A DNA stretch of 64,000 nt, taken from assembly GCF_000010805.1 (NCBI RefSeq), contig NC_012522.1:2914001-2978000 (forward strand), given 5' to 3'. Positions 8,192-17,536 of this stretch are shown here, one piece after another (within the stretch, counting starts at the first letter, position 1; every line of letters begins with the position of its first letter). Made by a program: the position numbers and the translations under genes. Under the pieces are notes generated by a model, which saw only the letters and a program-made list of their open reading frames with translations, was not told the DNA's origin and ran no database searches. Source of the DNA: Rhodococcus opacus B4. Its GTDB lineage: Bacteria > Actinomycetota > Actinomycetes > Mycobacteriales > Mycobacteriaceae.

Positions 8192-9620
8192 GTCCACCAC
8201 GCGACCCCGGTTACTGCCGGCCCTGGCGTATGCCGCCCTGACGACCGCGATCGTCAGTTCACTCGGCATGCTGCTGGTGCCCACGATCTCCCACGACATG
8301 CACGTCGAGGTGAGCACCGGCCAGTGGATGCTCACCGTCAACCTCCTGGTCGGGGCGGTCGCAACACCGATCATGGGCCGGCTGAGCGACGGCCCCCACA
8401 AGAAGCGCCTGCTCCTGTGCTCCCTGACCACGATCCTCGTCGGTTCGATCGTCGCCGCCGCCGCTCCCAACTTCACCGTCTTCCTGATCGGCCGCGCGTT
8501 GCAGGGACTCACCTACGGAATCGTTCCGGTGACGATCGCCCTGGCCCGCCGCTATCTCCCCGAGAACCAGGCCCGGATCGGCATTTCCAGCCTGTCGGTG
8601 ACGGTGACGACGGGCCTGGGACTCGGATACCCGCTGACCGGCATCCTCGCCGACCTTCTCGGGTTCCGATTCGCCTTCTGGTTCGCGGCGCTGTTCCTGA
8701 TCACCACCATCCTCGTCGTCTGGCGTGTCGTTCCCGCAGGTCCCGACGAGCAGGCACCGCGCAACACACTCGACGTCCCGGGCGCACTGCTGGTCGGCAC
8801 CGGACTCGCGTCCCTACTCGTCGCCGTCAGCGAAGGCTCCCGGTGGGGCTGGGGCTCACCGTGGACCATCGGATTCTTCGCCGGGGCGGCCACACTGCTG
8901 ACGGCGTGGTCACTCGTCGAACTGCGCACCCCGTACCCACTGATCAACCTGCGGGTACTGCGCAACGGTGACGTGCTGGTCGCGAACAGCACCGCGATCG
9001 GCCTCGGCGCCGCGATGTACATCGGACTCTCGATCGGCAGCCTCATCGCCCAGGCGCCCGCCTCCACCGGATACGGCATCGCGCTGCCCCTGTTCTGGGC
9101 CGGATTCGTGATGCTTCCCCTGTCGGTGGCCAGTTTCGGCGCGAACCGACTCGTCCGCGCGGTCTCGCACCGGATCCGCATGAGGACTCTGCTGCTCATC
9201 GGCGCGGGCCTCGTGACGGCCTCGAGCGCGCTGCTCTGGGTCGCCCACAACGCGCTGTGGGAAATCCTGATCGGAATGCTGGGGTTCGGGGCAGGAATGG
9301 GCATGACATATGCGGCGATGCCGGCCCTGATCGCCCGAAGCGTCGCCGACACCGAACTCGGTAGCGCAGTGAGCTTCAACCAGGTGCTGCGCACTGTCGG
9401 TGGTTCGTTCGGCAGCGCCCTCGCGGGTGCGGTGCTCGCGGCGAATCTGGCACCGGACCTACTTCCCACCGAAAGCGGGATCAGGCTCGCTCTCGCCGTG
9501 GGTGCCATCGGATGCGCGATCGTCTTCGCCGCATTACTCGTCAACTACGTGAAGTCCCGCCTACCGTCGCCGGAGCGACGAACGGAGGGAATCGGGGCCA
9601 CCTCCGTTCGCTGGCCGTGA
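8175..9620 (+). CDS. MFS efflux transporter (DHA2/EmrB-like)
   Basis: 481 residues, mostly hydrophobic. The MFS signature loop is 'VGAVATPIMGRLSDGPHKKR' between helices 2 and 3. The length and the long series of helices suggest 12-14 transmembrane segments of the DHA2 drug:H+ antiporter group. It begins inside the end of marR, so it is very likely the MarR-controlled pump, exporting an unknown toxic compound. Nothing suggests truncation. Confidence 0.9.
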   Translation: MPQSTESTTRPRLLPALAYAALTTAIVSSLGMLLVPTISHDMHVEVSTGQWMLTVNLLVGAVATPIMGRLSDGPHKKRLLLCSLTTILVGSIVAAAAPNFTVFLIGRALQGLTYGIVPVTIALARRYLPENQARIGISSLSVTVTTGLGLGYPLTGILADLLGFRFAFWFAALFLITTILVVWRVVPAGPDEQAPRNTLDVPGALLVGTGLASLLVAVSEGSRWGWGSPWTIGFFAGAATLLTAWSLVELRTPYPLINLRVLRNGDVLVANSTAIGLGAAMYIGLSIGSLIAQAPASTGYGIALPLFWAGFVMLPLSVASFGANRLVRAVSHRIRMRTLLLIGAGLVTASSALLWVAHNALWEILIGMLGFGAGMGMTYAAMPALIARSVADTELGSAVSFNQVLRTVGGSFGSALAGAVLAANLAPDLLPTESGIRLALAVGAIGCAIVFAALLVNYVKSRLPSPERRTEGIGATSVRWP

Positions 9621-9652
9621 AGCAGATACGCACCGCAGAGAGTTCGGCGAAT

Positions 9653-10771
9653 TCAGTTGATGCCCTTCGCCCACCATCCGGATGGCGGGGATGCCGCAAG
9701 CTCCCAGCGTGGCGCATAGTGCTCGAGGAATATCTGCCCCACAAGTTCCCCGCGGCTGCGCACCCCGGTCTTGTCGAAGATCGACTTCATGTGGTCTTGA
9801 ATCGTGTAGACGGATAACGACATTGCCTGCGCCATCTCCCTTGTCGATCGCCCTTGGACGCACAGCGCAGTGAGATGGCATTCGCGTTGGGACAGTCCGT
9901 AGGCCATGGCAATGACGGGCGCGATCTCATGTGGCGTCGCGGGTTGGATGATGACGGCGGTGCGTCCGTCTTCGACGCCGGAAAGCCTGGTCCCGTACAG
10001 CAACAGCCAGGCGCCGGATCGCGTGCGTACCCGCGAGCGCGCGGCAAGTTCCAGCGGATCGGTGCCCGGTTCGATCGCCCGCGCCCGGGCCGCAATGGCC
10101 TGCACGACCTTCGATTCGAACGGCGTCGACGGCGCCGGGACCTCGACAATTTCGTCGATCCAGCGTTCCGCGGCGGGTGAGACCGATTCCGGGTTGCCCG
10201 CGGCGTCGAAGACCACCACACCGGGGCCGTAGTCCACGGTCGTCACGGCGGCCTCGACCTCGTGGAGCATCGAACGTCGCAGACCGGTCGCGAGCGCGGG
10301 CGCCAGCGCGGCGATCGCGCGGACGTGCTCGGCGGTGTACCACGGCGCGCCCGCATCGCGCAGGAAGGCCGCTGCACCCCAATAGACCCCGTCCGACACC
10401 AGGGAGACCCGCAGCTCGTCGCCGATTCCGTACGCCTCGTGCGAACGGTGCCGTGCACTGCGGGACAAATCTCCGTGGGTATCCAGACTGAGTGCACCCG
10501 CCAGGCGGCCACTGTGCGCAAGAAACGCCCACTTGTCGACATCCTCGACCTCGTATTCGTAATGCGCCAACCAGGATCCGGAACACCCCACGTTCCGGTT
10601 GACGCTGCCGGTGAACAGGATGGTGCCCGGGTCGACGGTGTGCCAGCAGCAGCGGTCATGTGGAATCACCGTGCGCAGGGCCTCGCTCATTCGCGCGCTG
10701 TACCCCACCCAGTCCAGCTGGTCGGCGGCGGCACGCGAGATTTGATCGCGGACGCGAAGGCTCTCCGCCAT
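9653..10771 (-). CDS. LuxR-family transcriptional regulator
   Basis: 372 residues. The C-terminal LuxR HTH is clear ('LSQRECHLTALCVQGRSTREMAQ', 'SLSVYTIQDHMKSIFDKTGVRSR'). The N-terminal ~280 residues have a GAF/PAS-like look but no motif I can name. There is no receiver domain, so it probably senses a ligand directly. It is divergent from the methyltransferase/monooxygenase pair, with a 107 bp gap holding two tandem candidate operators. Confidence 0.85.
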   Translation of the reverse strand: MAESLRVRDQISRAAADQLDWVGYSARMSEALRTVIPHDRCCWHTVDPGTILFTGSVNRNVGCSGSWLAHYEYEVEDVDKWAFLAHSGRLAGALSLDTHGDLSRSARHRSHEAYGIGDELRVSLVSDGVYWGAAAFLRDAGAPWYTAEHVRAIAALAPALATGLRRSMLHEVEAAVTTVDYGPGVVVFDAAGNPESVSPAAERWIDEIVEVPAPSTPFESKVVQAIAARARAIEPGTDPLELAARSRVRTRSGAWLLLYGTRLSGVEDGRTAVIIQPATPHEIAPVIAMAYGLSQRECHLTALCVQGRSTREMAQAMSLSVYTIQDHMKSIFDKTGVRSRGELVGQIFLEHYAPRWELAASPPSGWWAKGIN

Positions 10772-10806
10772 GTCCGAAGTGTATCGCAGCAGGTCAGGGC
10801 TGCCTA

Positions 10807-10843
10807 CCCCAGAAATCTGGGTGAATTCCCCAGGATTCAGGGA
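10807..10843. promoter_or_regulatory. two tandem CCCCAG-centred inverted repeats
   Basis: Site 1 contains CCCAGA-AA-TCTGGG (10808-10821), a perfect inverted repeat. Site 2 (10828-10843) starts with the same CCCCAG and ends TTCAGGGA, an imperfect version. Their starts are 21 bp apart, two turns of the helix, in the gap between the divergent LuxR gene and the methyltransferase gene. This is the expected layout for cooperative binding by the LuxR protein. Confidence 0.5.
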
Positions 10844-10878
10844 TATGACGCAGAACCGACAACGACGACGCTGGTTTC

Positions 10879-11898
10879 ATGACGATGACAGCCCATACCT
10901 CCGCCGAAACCGACCACGACCTGCCTAACCCGGAGCCGATCATGCAGCTGGCGTCCGGGTTCATGGCCGCCAAACACCTCTTCGCCGCCAGCGAACTCGG
11001 TTTGTTCGAGGCGTTGGGCGAGGGCCCCACCGACCTGCACGGCCTGGCCGCCCGCACCGGGCTTACGGCCCGAGCCACCCGGATCAGCGCCGACGCCATG
11101 GTCGCGCTGGGTATGCTCGAACGCCGAGGCGAACAGTATGTCAATACCGAGACGGCGGCCGCGTACCTCGCCGGCGGATCGCCCGCCGACCTGCGTCCGC
11201 TGCTGCGGTTCTGGGACAAGATCAGCTTCCCGGCGTGGGAAGACCTGGCCGGCGCACTCGCCCGCGGGCCGAAACGCCAGATCTTCGACCTCGACGCCGC
11301 CCTGCAACCCATCGCCTCGATCGGTATCGAGGCGTTCTCGGCCGGCCCCTCGCTCGCCCTGCCGGACACTGTCGATCTGTCCGGCAGTCATCGACTCCTC
11401 GACATCGGCGGCGGCACCGGCTCCTGGTCCATCGCGGTGGCGCGCCACTGCCCGCAATTGAGCGCGACCGTGTTCGAGCTGCCGGCGGTTGCCCAGACCG
11501 CGCAGGACCGCATCGCGTCGGTCGGGCTTCAGGGGCGAGTCGACGTATGCGCCGGCGACGCGATGGCTGACCCGCTGCCCGCCGGATACGACGCCTTCCT
11601 GGTCGCGAATCTGGTGCATTACTGGTCGCCGGAGCAGAATCGTGCTCTGCTACAACATATTCGCGACGTCGCCGCACCCGGCGCCACACTGCTGATTGCC
11701 GACTTCTGGACCGACCCCACCCACACCCAGCCGGTCGCGGCCGCCCTGATGGCGGGCGAATTCGCGGTCCACCTCGAACACGGCGACGTCTACAGCGTCG
11801 GAGAAGGCATCGCCTGGCTGCAGGACACTGGCTGGCGCTACCGCGACCATCGCGCGCTCACCGGCCCGATGAACGTCATTGTCGCCGAAACCGCATGA
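10879..11898 (+). CDS. O-methyltransferase, Methyltransf_2 family
   Basis: 339 residues. The N-terminal winged-helix dimerisation domain ('MAAKHLFAASELGLFEAL', 'LAARTGLTARATRISADAMVALGML') is followed by the SAM site 'LLDIGGGTGSWSIAVARHCP' and 'FELPAVAQTAQ'. This is the arrangement of small-molecule O-methyltransferases such as those of polyketide tailoring. A downstream FAD monooxygenase starts 28 bp later behind an AAGGAG site, so the two form a hydroxylation/methylation pair. The substrate is unknown. Confidence 0.88.
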   Translation: MTMTAHTSAETDHDLPNPEPIMQLASGFMAAKHLFAASELGLFEALGEGPTDLHGLAARTGLTARATRISADAMVALGMLERRGEQYVNTETAAAYLAGGSPADLRPLLRFWDKISFPAWEDLAGALARGPKRQIFDLDAALQPIASIGIEAFSAGPSLALPDTVDLSGSHRLLDIGGGTGSWSIAVARHCPQLSATVFELPAVAQTAQDRIASVGLQGRVDVCAGDAMADPLPAGYDAFLVANLVHYWSPEQNRALLQHIRDVAAPGATLLIADFWTDPTHTQPVAAALMAGEFAVHLEHGDVYSVGEGIAWLQDTGWRYRDHRALTGPMNVIVAETA

Positions 11899-11925
11899 AA
11901 CAAGACAACACCCAAGGAGCACACG

Positions 11926-13053
11926 ATGAGCGAGCATCAAGTCGCAATCGTCGGTGCCGGCACCTCCGGGGTCGCGGCGGCGGTGGCCCTCGCCGACCGT
12001 GGCATCAACCCGTTGCTGATCGACCGAGCCGACCAAGTCGGTTCGTCGTGGCGCTCTCGTTATGACCGGCTGCGACTGAACACCGGCAGGCAGTTCTCCC
12101 ACCTGCCGAACCGCCCCTACCCCAAGGGCACACCGACCTTTCCCACGCGGGAACAGGTGATCGAGCATCTCGAGCGGCACGCACGTGCGGACGGGATCGA
12201 GCTGCGCCTGGGCTGCCCGGTGGAACGGCTCGACCTGACGGACGGGCACTGGCGGTTGACCACCGCTGCCGGTTCGTTCGACGCTGCCGAGGTGGTGGTC
12301 GCGACCGGCTTCGATCATGAGCCCTTCGTCCCGGACTGGCCCGGACGCGGGGACTGGCGGGGTGCACTGGTTCATTCCTCGCAGTACCGGAATCCCTCGC
12401 AGTACAACGGGAAACGGGTCCTCGTGGTGGGAGCGGGCTGCTCGGGCATGGAAATTGCCTACGACCTCGCCACCGGAGGCGCGGCAAAGGTCTGGCTTTC
12501 GGCTCGCACACCGCCGAACATCATGCTCCGCCAGGGACCTGGTGGCATACCGGGAGACTTCATCGCGACGCCGCTCTACCATGCCCCGGTCCCTCTCGCG
12601 GACGCAATCGCTCGGTTCGGCCGGGAGAGGAGCATCGGCGACCTGCGCGAGTTCGGATTGCCGATCCCCGACGAGGGGATCTTCGCCCGCAGCGCCCGCC
12701 TCGGCGTGGCACCGGCGATCGTCGACAAGGAGCTCATCGCCGCGATCCGAGACAGGTCCATCGAGGTCGTTCGCGGAATCGAGTCACTCGACGCGGACGG
12801 CGTGTGGCTGGTGGACGGTGTGCGAATCGACCCGGAGGCGATGGTCTGCGCGACAGGGTTCCGCCAGCAACTCGACAAGCTGGTCGGGCACCTCGGCGTA
12901 CTGGACGAGCGAGGTTGGCCGCACGCCACCGGTGAAAAGCCGGCCGCCGAGAGGTTGCGTTTCATCGGGTTCGTGCCCAGGCCGTCGCAGATCGGGTTCG
13001 CGGCGAAGCAGGCTCGCCGCGCGGCCCGAGCGATCGCGCGGGAACTGCGGTGA
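11926..13053 (+). CDS. flavin-containing monooxygenase (NAD(P)/FAD)
   Basis: 375 residues. FAD-binding 'VAIVGAGTSGVAAAVALA' lies at the N-terminus and a second Rossmann motif 'VLVVGAGCSGMEIAYDLA' for NADPH near the middle. 'GSSWRSRYDRLRLNTGRQFSHLP' resembles the YUCCA/group B FMO substrate loop. It would hydroxylate a small soluble substrate with O2 and NADPH, most likely together with the methyltransferase in front. A strong stem-loop follows its stop codon. Confidence 0.88.
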   Translation: MSEHQVAIVGAGTSGVAAAVALADRGINPLLIDRADQVGSSWRSRYDRLRLNTGRQFSHLPNRPYPKGTPTFPTREQVIEHLERHARADGIELRLGCPVERLDLTDGHWRLTTAAGSFDAAEVVVATGFDHEPFVPDWPGRGDWRGALVHSSQYRNPSQYNGKRVLVVGAGCSGMEIAYDLATGGAAKVWLSARTPPNIMLRQGPGGIPGDFIATPLYHAPVPLADAIARFGRERSIGDLREFGLPIPDEGIFARSARLGVAPAIVDKELIAAIRDRSIEVVRGIESLDADGVWLVDGVRIDPEAMVCATGFRQQLDKLVGHLGVLDERGWPHATGEKPAAERLRFIGFVPRPSQIGFAAKQARRAARAIARELR

Positions 13054-13147
13054 GCGTCGGCGGTAGGACTCGCCCACCCTGCCTCGGCGCTCGAACAATG
13101 GCGGGTCTGCGTAGAGATGGCCGACCGGTCAGATCGAACCGTGAAGT

Positions 13148-13184
13148 CGCGTCCGCCGACCCGATGTCGGAGCCGGCGGACGCG
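13148..13184. terminator. stem-loop between convergent genes
   Basis: Arms CGCGTCCGCCG (13148-13158) and CGGCGGACGCG (13174-13184) are perfectly complementary over 11 bases, and the 15-base loop holds a further CCGA/TCGG pairing. It lies between the monooxygenase stop (13053) and the thiolase stop (13199). No long T tract is present, as is usual in high-GC actinobacteria. Confidence 0.65.
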
Positions 13185-13198
13185 CGTATCAGTCGGGG

Positions 13199-14395
13199 CT
13201 AGGCACCTTCGACGATGGCGGCCATTCCCTGCCCGCCACCGATGCACATCGTGAGAAGCGCCTTGCCGCCGCCACGTCGCCGCAATTCATGCAGCGCGGT
13301 GGTCGTCATTCGGGCGCCGGTCGCGCCGATCGGGTGTCCGAGCGAGATCCCGGAACCGTTGACGTTCAGGCGGTCCCGGTCGTCGAATCCCCATTCCTTC
13401 AAGACGCCGAGCACCTGGCACGCGAATGCCTCGTTCAGCTCGACCAGCGTGAAGTCGTCGAAGCTCGCACCCGTCCTGCTGAACAGCTTGGACGTGGCCG
13501 CGACCGGGCCGAGCCCCATCAGTCCCGGCTCGCAGCCGGCGGCGGCCCACCCGGTGAGGAAGCCCATCGGCTCCAGCCCGAGTTCGTCCAGCCTGTCCTC
13601 GGCGACGACGAGCATCGACGACGCCGCATCATTCTGCTGAGACGCGTTACCGGCCGTGACGACTCCGTCCTTGACGACACTGCGCAGCCGCGCCAGCGAC
13701 TCGGCGGTGGTATCGGGACGGATGCCCTCGTCCCGCGCCACGACGGAGACGTTGCCTTTGCGGTCGGTGATCTTGACCTCGATCACCTCGTCGTCGAACT
13801 TGCCTGCCTCCCAGGCCGCATGGGCCTTGGCGTGACTGTCGGCGGCGAACGCGTCGGATTCTTCGCGGCTGATTCCGCACCGCGCCGCGACGTTTTCCGC
13901 GGTCTCGATCATTCCGCTGATCTTCCCGAACCGCCATTCCGGCTGGGAGCGCTCACGGCCGCGGTCGAGACGGTCGTAGAGGTTGAGCGATCCGGCGCGG
14001 GTGCCCCACCGGGCCCCGGTGGTGTAGTGCTCGATGTTGCTCATCGACTCGACGCCGCCGGCGAGCACGACGTCGGCCGCACCGGTCTGCACCATCATCG
14101 ACGCCGTCACGAGGGCCTGAAGCCCGGTGCCGCAGCGGCGGTCGGTCTGCAGTCCGGCGACCGAGATCGGAAGTCCCGCCTCGAGTGCCGCCCACCGTCC
14201 GATGCAGGGGGCCTCGGAGTTGGCGTACGACTGCCCCATCGCGACGTCCTCGATGAGTTCGGGGTCGATGCCCGACCGCGCGACGGTCTCCTTGATGACC
14301 GCCGCCGCCAGGATCTCGGCGGGCACGTCGCGCAGTCCGCCGCCGAAGCGGCCGACGGCTGTGCGGACGGGGGCGACCAGTGCTGCTCTACGCAT
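13199..14395 (-). CDS. thiolase (acetyl-CoA C-acyltransferase)
   Basis: 398 residues, full thiolase length. The nucleophile C88 sits in 'QTDRRCGTGLQALV', the histidine in 'NGSGISLGHPIGATGARM', and the second catalytic cysteine (~384) in 'CIGGGQGMAAIVEGA'. It would cleave 3-oxoacyl-CoA to a shortened acyl-CoA plus acetyl-CoA. The start at 14395 has GAGGAA just upstream; the frame continues to 15367 but overlaps MaoC and a second thiolase. It is the last gene of the four-gene minus-strand operon 17305-13199. Confidence 0.92.
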   Translation of the reverse strand: MRRAALVAPVRTAVGRFGGGLRDVPAEILAAAVIKETVARSGIDPELIEDVAMGQSYANSEAPCIGRWAALEAGLPISVAGLQTDRRCGTGLQALVTASMMVQTGAADVVLAGGVESMSNIEHYTTGARWGTRAGSLNLYDRLDRGRERSQPEWRFGKISGMIETAENVAARCGISREESDAFAADSHAKAHAAWEAGKFDDEVIEVKITDRKGNVSVVARDEGIRPDTTAESLARLRSVVKDGVVTAGNASQQNDAASSMLVVAEDRLDELGLEPMGFLTGWAAAGCEPGLMGLGPVAATSKLFSRTGASFDDFTLVELNEAFACQVLGVLKEWGFDDRDRLNVNGSGISLGHPIGATGARMTTTALHELRRRGGGKALLTMCIGGGQGMAAIVEGA

Positions 14396-14409
14396 GTTGT
14401 TCCTCGTTC

Positions 14410-14862
14410 TCAGGAGACCAGGACGCGGACGGTCTCGGCGACACACGCCGGCTTGTCCGCACCCTCGATCTCGATGGTGTACTTGACGACTACCTGGGCG
14501 CCCTGCTTCGTGTGTTCGACCGATACGATCTCGCCACCGACCCGCACCTTCGCCCCGACCTTCACCGGCTGGGGGAAGCGAACCTTGTTGAGGCCGTAGT
14601 TGATCACCAGATTTACACCGTCGACACGCATGAGCTCGGCGCCGAGTTTCGGCAACAGCGACAGCGTGAGGTAGCCGTGGGCGATGGGGGCGCCGAACGG
14701 ACCCTGGGCGGCCCGCTCGGGATCGACGTGGATCCACTGATGGTCGCCGGTGGCGTCGGCGAACAGATTCACGCGGTCCTGCGTGATCTCGAGCCAGTCG
14801 CTGTGGCCGAGATGTTCGCCGACTGCGGATTCGACGTCGTCGATCCCCTGGAATACGCGCAT
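14410..14862 (-). CDS. MaoC-like (R)-enoyl-CoA hydratase
   Basis: 150 residues with a hot-dog fold. The hydratase-2 motif is visible as 'DATGDHQWIHVDPERAAQGPFG' continuing into 'IAHGYLTLSLLP', with the catalytic Asp and His in place. It hydrates trans-2-enoyl-CoA. It sits 14 bp before thiolase 1 and 45 bp after thiolase 2, inside the same operon. With the acyl-CoA dehydrogenases, the SDR and the thiolases it completes one beta-oxidation cycle. Confidence 0.9.
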   Translation of the reverse strand: MRVFQGIDDVESAVGEHLGHSDWLEITQDRVNLFADATGDHQWIHVDPERAAQGPFGAPIAHGYLTLSLLPKLGAELMRVDGVNLVINYGLNKVRFPQPVKVGAKVRVGGEIVSVEHTKQGAQVVVKYTIEIEGADKPACVAETVRVLVS

Positions 14863-14907
14863 GACACTCTTTTCGGGTCGGCCCGGTACCGGGCGAAGTG
14901 GAAACGG

Positions 14908-16131
14908 CTAGAGGTTGACGTTCTCGAACACGGCCGCGATGCCCTGCCCGCCGCCGATGCACATCGTCTCGATGCCGTAGCGGGCCTGGCGGCGGTCCAG
15001 TTCGCGGAGCAGGTTGGCCAGGATGCGACCGCCGGTGGCGCCGACCGGATGTCCGAGCGAGATTCCGGAGCCGTTGACGTTGAACCGGTCCCGCATGTCG
15101 GACTCGTCGAACTTCCACTCTCTCGCGCACGCCAGCACCTGTGCGGCGAACGCCTCGTTGATCTCGAGGAGGTCTACGTCGTTGAGGGTGAGCTTTGCCC
15201 GGCTCAGGGCCTTGTCCACGGCCGGGACCGGGCCGATGCCCATCCGGTTCGGCTCCACTCCGGCAACGCCCCAGCTGACGAGCCGGGCGAACGGGCGCAG
15301 GCCCAGACGTTCCGCGTTGTCGGGGGTGGTGACGATCGCGGCGGCGGCGGCGTCGTTCTGGCCACACGCGTTGCCCGCGGTCACGGTGGCGTCCGGGTCG
15401 ACGCGGGAGCGGATGGGCCGCAGCGCCGCCAGCGACTCGGCCGTCACGTCGCGGCGCGGGTGCTCGTCGGTGGTGTGGACGACGGGGTCCTTGCCGCGCT
15501 TGCCCGGCACGGTCACCGGGATCGTCTCGGCGTCGAACAGGCCGCCGTCCTGGGCCCGGATGGCACGCGCATGCGATTCGGCGGCGTACGCGTCCTGCTC
15601 CTCGCGGCTGATCGAATACTCCCGGCGCAGGTTCTCCGCGGTCTCGATCATGCCGCCCTCGACGGGGAAGTTCACGCCACCGGAGTTGGTGCGGGGCTTG
15701 GCCAAGCGGTCGTGGAACTCCACCGAGGCGCCCTTGACGCCCCAGCGCATACCGGTGCTGTAGAACTCGGTCTGGCTCATCGACTCGGCGCCGCCCGCGA
15801 TCACCAGATCGCTCATCCCGGTCTGCACCTGCATAGCCGCGTAGATCACCGCTTGGAGCCCGGAGCCGCAGCGGCGGTCGAGCTGGATGCCGGGCACGGT
15901 GACGTCGAGGCCGGCGTCGAGCGCAGCGATCCGGCCGATGGCCGCCGCCTCGCCGTTGGCGTAGCCCTGACCGAAGATGACGTCGTCGATGTCGTCGGAC
16001 GTGAGCGACGTTCGTTCGATCAGACCTTTCAACACCGTCGACGCGAGGGTGGTGACAGGGACGTCGCGGTACATGCCGCCGAATCCCCCGACGGGGGTGC
16101 GGACGGGTTCACAGATCACTGCTTCGTACAT
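14908..16131 (-). CDS. thiolase (acetyl-CoA C-acyltransferase), second copy
   Basis: 407 residues. The nucleophile C88 lies in 'IQLDRRCGSGLQAVI', with 'NGSGISLGHPVGATGGR' and 'CIGGGQGIAAVFE' near the C-terminus. It is clearly paralogous to the thiolase at 13199 but diverged, so the two may act on different chain lengths or branches. Only four bases separate its start from the stop of the acyl-CoA dehydrogenase in front, indicating a tight operon. Confidence 0.92.
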   Translation of the reverse strand: MYEAVICEPVRTPVGGFGGMYRDVPVTTLASTVLKGLIERTSLTSDDIDDVIFGQGYANGEAAAIGRIAALDAGLDVTVPGIQLDRRCGSGLQAVIYAAMQVQTGMSDLVIAGGAESMSQTEFYSTGMRWGVKGASVEFHDRLAKPRTNSGGVNFPVEGGMIETAENLRREYSISREEQDAYAAESHARAIRAQDGGLFDAETIPVTVPGKRGKDPVVHTTDEHPRRDVTAESLAALRPIRSRVDPDATVTAGNACGQNDAAAAAIVTTPDNAERLGLRPFARLVSWGVAGVEPNRMGIGPVPAVDKALSRAKLTLNDVDLLEINEAFAAQVLACAREWKFDESDMRDRFNVNGSGISLGHPVGATGGRILANLLRELDRRQARYGIETMCIGGGQGIAAVFENVNL

Positions 16132-16135
16132 GGGT

Positions 16136-17305
16136 TCAGAGCGCTTTCTTGGCTTCGCGGACGAGGCCGCCGCCGATGATCAGACGCTGGATCTCGCTGG
16201 TCCCCTCGTACAGACGCAGCAGGCGGACCTCGCGGTAGATCCGTTCCACCGGAACGTCTCTCATGTATCCGGTGCCGCCGTGCACCTGCACCGCGAGGTC
16301 GGCGACCTTGCCGGCCATCTCCGTGCAGTACAGCTTCGCCACGGACGGGGCGATCCGGCGGTCCTCACCGCTGACGTACTTCTGCGCCGCGTCCCGCACC
16401 AGCGCGCGGCCCGCGGACACGCCCACCTGCTGATCGGCGAGCATGGCCTGCACCAGCTGGAAGTCACCGATCGGGGTGCCGCCCTGCTTCGTGACCGCCG
16501 CGAAGGCGACGGACTCGTCGAGCGCACGCTGCGCGCTGCCGACGGCGAGGGCGGCGATGTGCACGCGGCCCCGGGCGAGCGACGTCATGGCGGCGCGGTA
16601 GCCGGCCTCTTCACTGCCGCCGACCAGGGCGGATCCGGGGACGGTGACGTCGTCGAACGCGACCTCCGCCGTCCAGGCGCCCTCCTGGCCCATCTTCTTG
16701 TCCTTCGGACCGACCACGACACCGGCGGTGTCGGCGGGAACGAGGAACACCGCGATGCCGGTGCCGGTCTCGTCGGCGGGACGGGTGCGGGCGAACACCA
16801 CGAACAGATCGGCCAACGGTGCGTTGGTGATGAACCGCTTGGTGCCGTTGATCGTCCACTTGCCGTCCTTCAGGACGGCGCGGGTGGTCAGGCCCGCCGG
16901 GTTCGACCCGGCCTCCGGCTCGGTCAGCGCGAACGACGCGACCACGTCACCGGACGCGATGCGCTCGAGCCATTCCGACTTCTGTTCGTCCGTACCGAAA
17001 TTCACCAGCACCTGGCCGGCGATCCCGTTGTTGGTGCCGAACATCGACCGCAACGCCAGGCTCGTGTACCCGAACTCCATGGCCAGTTCCACGTCCTGCG
17101 TGAGGTCGAGTCCGAGCCCGCCCCACTGCTGCGGGATGGCGTACCCGAACAGACCCATCTCCGCCGCCTTGCGGCGAATGTCGTCCGGAATCAGATCCTT
17201 TTCCGCGATTTCATTTTCCCTCGGAATTACTTCCTTCTGAATAAAGACTCTCGTCTGCGCGAGAATGTCCTTGAAGTCTTCGTCACTCACTTCGCGTTCA
17301 GCCAT
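16136..17305 (-). CDS. acyl-CoA dehydrogenase
   Basis: 389 residues. Family features are 'SFALTEPEAGSNPAGLTT' (flavin loop), 'NGTKRFITNAPLADLFVVFA', 'VQVHGGTGYMRDVPVERIYREVRLLRLYEGTSEIQRL' and the catalytic Glu in 'YEGTSEIQ'. It makes the 2-enoyl-CoA that MaoC would hydrate. The start at 17305 is chosen; the frame continues to 17380 with arginine-rich, non-homologous residues. First gene of the minus-strand beta-oxidation operon. Confidence 0.92.
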   Translation of the reverse strand: MAEREVSDEDFKDILAQTRVFIQKEVIPRENEIAEKDLIPDDIRRKAAEMGLFGYAIPQQWGGLGLDLTQDVELAMEFGYTSLALRSMFGTNNGIAGQVLVNFGTDEQKSEWLERIASGDVVASFALTEPEAGSNPAGLTTRAVLKDGKWTINGTKRFITNAPLADLFVVFARTRPADETGTGIAVFLVPADTAGVVVGPKDKKMGQEGAWTAEVAFDDVTVPGSALVGGSEEAGYRAAMTSLARGRVHIAALAVGSAQRALDESVAFAAVTKQGGTPIGDFQLVQAMLADQQVGVSAGRALVRDAAQKYVSGEDRRIAPSVAKLYCTEMAGKVADLAVQVHGGTGYMRDVPVERIYREVRLLRLYEGTSEIQRLIIGGGLVREAKKAL

Positions 17306-17399
17306 GAAGGTGAATATCCAGCAACCCAGCCTCGCTGTCAAGCGAGCCCCGCGAACGAGAACGCGCAGCACAGACGGCATTTATGACCCATAGGAAGAG

Positions 17400-17416
17400 G
17401 GAAACTGTCGGTTTCC
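17400..17416. promoter_or_regulatory. inverted repeat in the divergent beta-oxidation promoter
   Basis: GGAAAC-TGTCG-GTTTCC, a perfect 6-base inverted repeat, flanked by TAGGAA and CCTA. It lies between the acyl-CoA dehydrogenase start (17305) and the ligase remnant (17537). A binding site for one of the nearby LysR proteins or for a TetR-type regulator is possible. Confidence 0.4.
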
Positions 17417-17536
17417 TACAGCGTCTTTGACCCCGGCGGTCCGAGGCACTTCAATAGGTGTCAGTGTCCGGAGGAATTGTCCGGGCATATTCACGAACAA
17501 TGAAATTTCCCGGCGAGATGGAACTCGATATTCGAC

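Noticed and set aside
14380..16179. 599-codon plus-strand open frame
   Set aside because: Lies opposite MaoC and the second thiolase, which have intact catalytic motifs; the product has no recognisable domain.
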